Under the pieces are notes generated by a model. It was not told where the DNA came from, searched no databases, and saw only the letters and a list, made by a program, of their open reading frames with translations. Made by a program: the position numbers and the translations under genes. From contig NC_062238.1 in NCBI RefSeq assembly GCF_905475465.1, forward strand, positions 5,498,501-5,562,500: a stretch of 64,000 nucleotides of DNA, given 5' to 3'. Every line of letters starts with the position of its first letter. Position 1 is the first letter of the stretch. Positions 60,701 to 64,000 of the stretch are shown in pieces. The stretch is from Pieris napi. Lineage: Eukaryota; Arthropoda; Insecta; Lepidoptera; Pieridae.

Positions 60701-62698
60701 TAAAGCTTTTAAAAGCATTATTACTGCGCATTAGAAATAGGTCAATCCAGGTATTTACGAACGAAAACCATTTAATGGAATTTACGAGATGAATGTATCT
60801 ATTTAAAGACTAGCAACTAGGGATGATCCATGTTATAAAACCATCGATGTCATAATCGAAAGCCCAACATCGATGTTCGATATTTATCGAAAACTGAACA
60901 TCGATGTTGTCCAACAATCAACATCGATAATTTTTGAATTAATAATTGACAAAGAAATAAAATACAGTCGCATGGTTCGAAATTTATCAAGAAACAGAAC
61001 AAATTACATATTACGATATTTTTTATCAACTGACTGAATGGAAAGTAATTTTGATAAAGAAGAACCTTTTAATAAATTTCTTTGTTGATAAAGAGTAGTG
61101 AGGAAGTGTAAGAGAGAAAGAGCGAGCGAGACTATGAAGAACGAACGAAGGGAACGACCTAGGCGCAAAGAATGATCAATAGGCATTCAAAATTTTAATA
61201 GATCTGATGACCAGCTCGATGATCGATAATCATCGAGCCGGTCATCCCTACTGGCAACGCTTTTCTACCTAAGCCTCCAAACGTTGCAGGTGTCAATGGG
61301 CAGTGATTGGCACTTAATTCTAAGTTGAAAAAGTAAATCGGGAATACATTCGTTAGTTCCCTTAGATTTTAGTACCTACAATCACCTCGTTACTTACAAT
61401 CACCACCAGTAACAAATGAGTTCATGCGTTGTGACAGTGCAGTAAGTGTGACAGCGTCGCCCGTGGTCAGTCTAGCAGCAGCCGCTGTACCCGTAGCAGC
61501 TCCAGCGATACAGTCCCATAACACCACGCAGCCATCGTCCCGCCCACCCAAAGATATCATGTAGCGTTCATCCGAAGAGAATGTGAGCGCTTCAACTCGT
61601 ACCTAAATTGTTTAGGTATATTTCGATAGATAACAGCTGAATTTATGTTTCAAGCAGCATAGGGAAATCTGTGGCTTGTGGTTTACTAACATTATAATGC
61701 TGAAAAAATTGTTTGTTTTGTTCGAAATGAAAAATTTGCTTTGTGTCGGATAGTCGATTAATCGAAGAAGGCCTATATCACGGCTATACCGAACGAACGC
61801 CGATGAAAAAATTATATTTTGTAAAGTGATATAAGAAAACACATAACTTTATTTTTTGTATTGCATATTAATTTTTCTTTAAATATATTTTATTGTATAT
61901 ATCAATCATCATCACATATATTCTATATCACACATCTATTTTATGTGAAATCAAGGTAGGTACAGTTTTCTTAATGTTCGTACCTTATGTAGTTCGTGTG
62001 TACCAAGAAGGGTCTTCTTTTTAAAATCCCAAACTTTGGCAGATGCCTTGAAACCAATGTGGTTGATCTGACCAGACCCGATATATGTCCCCTTAGGCGA
62101 TACAGCTACAGTCGACACGCTATTTGTATGGCCGCTAAGGAAAAACATCTTTTTGGTTTTCCAATCTTGAATACAGACTTTATTCCCCATGGGGTACACT
62201 ATATGGTCACCATCTGGATGTACTTTAAGTCCCCTTATTGCTGAACCTGTATATTTTGAATAATGATGATGATGATGATGCCTTAATATGCGAAAAAGGA
62301 TGAGGCAAAATTTGTTAAGTGATTACGTAAGTCCCTACTTAATTCTATGACTTATTCTTGTCGCAAATTCAACACTTAGCTAACAAAATGTAAAGCGCAT
62401 CTAAATTTATTTAAGTTACGTTACAATGATTTCATTAAATATTATTAAAATTAAGGCTTATTAATACTGCGAAATGATTCACCGTAACTATTTATTACAC
62501 GCGTCGATTATTTGGAGATGTTTAAGTATAACAAAAAACATCGCTTTGAGACACAAATGAAAATCGCTTTGTAATAAAAATTAGCAAAAGATTTGCATTT
62601 CTGTATTCTGTTTGTATACACATTCATAGCAATGGACTGAATAAAATCTTACCATCAAATCCTATAATTGAATATGGTTCTAAGCTTTTAACATCCAT
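51704..62698 (-). CDS. CFAP52: CFAP52 (WDR16), ciliary WD-repeat protein; complete, sixteen exons
   Basis: Exons: 62698-62653, 62246-61984, 61602-61398, 60589-60454, 60268-60120, 59404-59259, 58627-58434, 57768-57620, 56723-56578, 56021-55870, 55028-54884, 54628-54536, 53937-53794, 52863-52705, 52088-51944, 51765-51704. All phases agree, giving 777 codons plus TGA. WD signatures run throughout: SIIGFDG start, LSGHTNSVSTVAVSPKGTYI, ISLGGRDDGCVVLWD, GDVRVWCVKTAQELLRI, SGWNDGNIRAFTP, GTDGSCIIWDL, TGGTDRRVAYWE, VTGGNDQMVKLWKY. Order and spacing follow vertebrate CFAP52 (about 620 residues), a doublet-microtubule inner protein of motile axonemes; in insects this means sperm tails and chordotonal neurons. 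Exons 14-16 add 121 residues (basic, Cys-rich CCPCDTAR and KCCRPP) not found in the vertebrate form. An RFX X-box lies upstream. Confidence 0.93.
52160..52640 (+). pseudogene. LINE ORF2 fragment with RNase H-distal C-terminus, in CFAP52 intron 14
   Basis: Plus frames read GTITGHCLLNKHLFLLGAIE, SAEESITHVVLECETV and then, shifted, RRLLCF-type sequence. This matches the 'TGHC.L..HL...G......C..C....ET..HVL.EC' block after the RNase H domain of R1/I/Jockey-type LINEs. Broken by a stop and a shift. Confidence 0.7.
53075..53572 (-). pseudogene. LINE fragment (reverse transcriptase C-terminus and 3' tail) in CFAP52 intron 13
   Basis: The minus frame includes YKAKFRPHMEYCSFIWAGAP, typical of the region after the polymerase domain, followed by the shared 3' tail (CACCTGATGTTAAGTGATA on the plus strand). 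It is shortened relative to the copy at 58705-59095. Confidence 0.7.
53988..54243 (+). mobile_element. tRNA-derived SINE in CFAP52 intron 12
   Basis: A-box TGGTCTAGTGG, B-box GGTTCGATCCC, a body with CATCGATGTGATGAGCATTT, a short TCTATCTATC run, and an end ATTGGTGTGAATTGTC plus about 14 A. Same family as 42484-42730. The A tail is still intact, so the insertion is fairly young. Confidence 0.88.
55029..55631. other. CFAP52 intron 10, part
   Basis: AT-rich intron sequence; nothing recognised apart from the adjacent Helitron. Confidence 0.45.
55632..55857 (-). mobile_element. Non-autonomous Helitron in CFAP52 intron 10
   Basis: On the minus strand it starts TCTACTATATAAAAATAAGT at 55857, after an A, and ends GCCGAGTTTGCTAG at 55632. 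It lies 12 bp downstream of the donor of exon 10. Confidence 0.7.
56022..56577. other. CFAP52 intron 9
   Basis: AT-rich intron; no recognisable feature. Confidence 0.5.
57101..57496. repeat. Strongly conserved block in CFAP52 intron 8
   Basis: Nearly identical to 50977-51376 (three or so substitutions and one 7-base gap seen by eye), while sequence on both sides is clearly more diverged. It contains an inverted repeat around TTCCGCAAGCGGAAAAG and GCGCACGCGCATGCG. No coding signature. Confidence 0.7.
57950..58324 (+). mobile_element. Non-autonomous Helitron in CFAP52 intron 7
   Basis: A|TCTTAATATATATAAATTAC at the start and GGCCGGTCTGCTAG|T at the end; same family as 8795-9125 and 30303-30665. 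Confidence 0.8.
58705..59095 (-). pseudogene. LINE fragment (reverse transcriptase C-terminus and 3' tail) in CFAP52 intron 6
   Basis: The minus-strand 114-codon frame 59033-58689 includes RSTTERFSRQFLPRTTTMWN, QLPTEVFPNQFDLGSFKKRA and YQFLKGRQ. This is a very common lepidopteran LINE C-terminus. It runs into the tail shared with 53075 and 45775. Only the end of ORF2 is present. Confidence 0.8.
59405..59924. other. CFAP52 intron 5, first part (plus strand order)
   Basis: AT-rich intron sequence; no recognisable feature. Confidence 0.45.
59925..60050 (-). mobile_element. Helitron 5'-end relic
   Basis: On the minus strand: TCACTACATAGTATAAAAAA, then AAAACTACGCAACGGATTTT and an AT repeat. This matches the start of a lepidopteran Helitron family; the 3' end is missing. 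A (GA)n tract follows at 60087-60105. Confidence 0.5.
60818..61250. mobile_element. hAT-type MITE in CFAP52 intron 3
   Basis: Ends TAGGGATGATCC and GGTCATCCCTA; flanks CTAGCAAC and CTGGCAAC agree at 7 of 8 bases. AACATCGATGTT-like motifs recur at least four times near the left end, as expected for subterminal transposase-binding repeats. The TAGGGATG start resembles the composite at 43175. No transposase. Confidence 0.72.
61603..61983. other. CFAP52 intron 2
   Basis: AT-rich intron; no embedded feature. Confidence 0.55.
62247..62652. other. CFAP52 intron 1, with a trinucleotide repeat
   Basis: Contains (ATG)6 at 62263-62280; otherwise AT-rich and featureless. Confidence 0.6.
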
Positions 62699-62813
62699 TT
62701 TAATTAATATATGTAACTACAAATTCTTTACTAAATTGTAAAAATATATATTTTAACTAATAAGTAATTCTTTTAGGCTGATTTTCTGCCTTAACAATGT
62801 TTGAAAATAGTGT

Positions 62814-62827
62814 GTTGCTATGGAAAC
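62814..62827 (-). promoter_or_regulatory. RFX X-box upstream of CFAP52
   Basis: GTTGCTATGGAAAC, an imperfect palindrome matching the RFX consensus GTTGCYATGGNAAC at every position. It lies 116 bp before the CFAP52 ATG. RFX factors switch on ciliary genes from X-boxes at such distances, so this is the likely main control site of the gene. Confidence 0.75.
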
Positions 62828-63942
62828 AAATCAATAATAAACATTGTTGTTCATGGTGATATATCCATTGCGCGCGGCTGGAGCGCGCGCCAATGTTCGC
62901 CCTCTTGGAGCGCGTAGTCGATACGCGGCTAAATACATCACGAAAAGACTGTCCGTCTCTCTTGCGCTCGGTCAAGCTTATGAGTATAAAAGAGACAGTT
63001 ATTGTTTTTCTTTTGCTACTGTTTATGTTGATATTTACTGTTTTATATTATTATTATTTTATACATGTTGATCTTTTTTCAAACATTACCAGGGCAGTCT
63101 CGTGAATTGGTGCACAATGTTTTTAATTATTTTAAGCATCTTAATAAAAACAGTTTAATGAAAAAATGTTATATTTAATTTGACATCAGATACGACTGGG
63201 GTTTCTAAGAGGAGTATTGAAAGAATAGTTAGTGAAATAAAAGTGAAGTGTGTTGAGCTAGATGGAGCTTATGTCGAAAAATGAAATGAATGAATGTACT
63301 GGAATGAATTTACATGAACTACTCTTTCACGTTCTTGGTCTGGCTTAGAACTTTTGGATCCACCCTCGTATGCACCAAATATTTATATGTATTTGACACA
63401 TTTTTATTTATTTACAACCCACCCAACCTTACTAAAACCAGAGTGGACTAAAATGTATAGCATGGCAAAAAAATCATATTTTGAAACATACTGTATGTGA
63501 AATCGCATTAGTGTGAGTACTGTGAACCCGCCAGCTTTCGATAACCGACCTATACTTATAAATAACTTTTAGTAAGATGCAGTCTTATTAGATATCTAGA
63601 GGATACTTAAGTCCTTGGTGATATAACAATACAAAAAAAAACTCACATAGTGCCTACTATAAAATGTTTGGTAGCAGACAACAGCAGCAGCTGTGATTTC
63701 AGATTTTCTGTCATATTAACCTTTAAGCTTCTATAAATTTTACTATGGTTTTTAGTGGTGTAGACCTAGTGGTTAAGTGGCGACACTCAACCCTCAACAC
63801 TCAACACTCAACCCTCTTAAAAGAAAAATTAAACAAAATCATTAAGAAACATTATGTAAAATATTTATTACATTTTATAATTATGTTACTTAAGTAAAAT
63901 TAACTATTTAAATTATGATCTAAGCTTATACTTTATTTTCAG
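62828..63942. other. Region upstream of CFAP52
   Basis: A CpG-rich patch at 62860-62970 may be a promoter, possibly bidirectional (GTATAAAAG on the plus strand at 62982). A fragment like a SINE A-box (GTAGACCTAGTGGTTAAGTG) and CAACACTCAACACTCAACCC repeats lie at 63755-63815. No gene recognised. Confidence 0.4.
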
Positions 63943-64000
63943 TCACAGAGACAGATGAATTTTCATGGTCATGATCATTCACAAAAAATTCACTTCAAAC
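63943..64000 (+). CDS. Possible coding exon at the right edge
   Basis: A good acceptor (CTTTATTTTCAG) is followed by an open frame with ATG at 63955 encoding MNFHGHDHSQKIHFK up to the window end. It could be the first coding exon of a plus-strand gene divergent from CFAP52. The peptide is not recognised and a minus-strand 3' end is an alternative. Confidence 0.25.

Noticed and set aside
1..64000. CRISPR array, bacterial operon or antiviral defence island
   Set aside because: No regularly spaced repeats and no prokaryotic gene organisation; everything coding is intron-bearing host gene or eukaryotic transposon.

Overview
This window looks like insect nuclear DNA, most probably from a moth or butterfly (Lepidoptera). 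It is AT-rich, its genes are split by GT-AG introns, and more than a quarter of it can be assigned to transposons. These include Helitrons ending in CTAG, tRNA-derived SINEs, LINE tails of the type common in Lepidoptera, and many short inverted-repeat elements. I saw no bacterial-style operon, CRISPR array or rRNA gene.

Three host genes can be assembled exon by exon with matching reading phases. (1) Minus strand, 23134 down past the left edge: the 5' part of cytohesin (the Drosophila steppke Arf-GEF family), three coding exons with one intron of about 22.6 kb. A CpG-rich open frame at about 19.1-19.3 kb may be an alternative first exon. (2) Plus strand, 26105-34595: a complete nine-exon gene of 487 codons for the SAGA deubiquitinase Nonstop/USP22. 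Genes 1 and 2 are divergent and share a 3 kb spacer filled with small inverted-repeat transposons. (3) Minus strand, 62698-51704: a complete sixteen-exon gene of 777 codons for the ciliary WD-repeat protein CFAP52 (WDR16). It has a 121-residue C-terminal extension and a near-perfect RFX X-box 116 bp upstream of its ATG, as expected for a cilia gene.

The 17 kb between the Nonstop and CFAP52 3' ends is mostly mobile DNA. It starts with a LINE that keeps an intact 969-codon endonuclease/reverse-transcriptase frame. Next comes a nested stack inside a duplicated piece of a CFAP52 intron. A 7.7 kb unit with hAT-like ends and a perfect 8-bp target duplication (43175-50909) contains a 3.1 kb P-superfamily element with its own perfect 8-bp duplication (46935-50019). 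The P element contains a PIF/Harbinger element, and a second copy of that Harbinger sits inside the first copy's terminal repeat. The P element encodes a THAP plus coiled-coil protein cut off before the catalytic domain, resembling the Drosophila KP repressor in layout.

The cytohesin intron holds a second hAT (15029-17970, 8-bp duplication) with a 1.9 kb foldback inside it and a Helitron in the foldback loop. The main leads for follow-up are the composite hAT/P/Harbinger stack, the truncated P product, a ~395-bp block that is nearly identical between two otherwise diverged duplicates, the CFAP52 extension and X-box, and the possible alternative cytohesin promoter.
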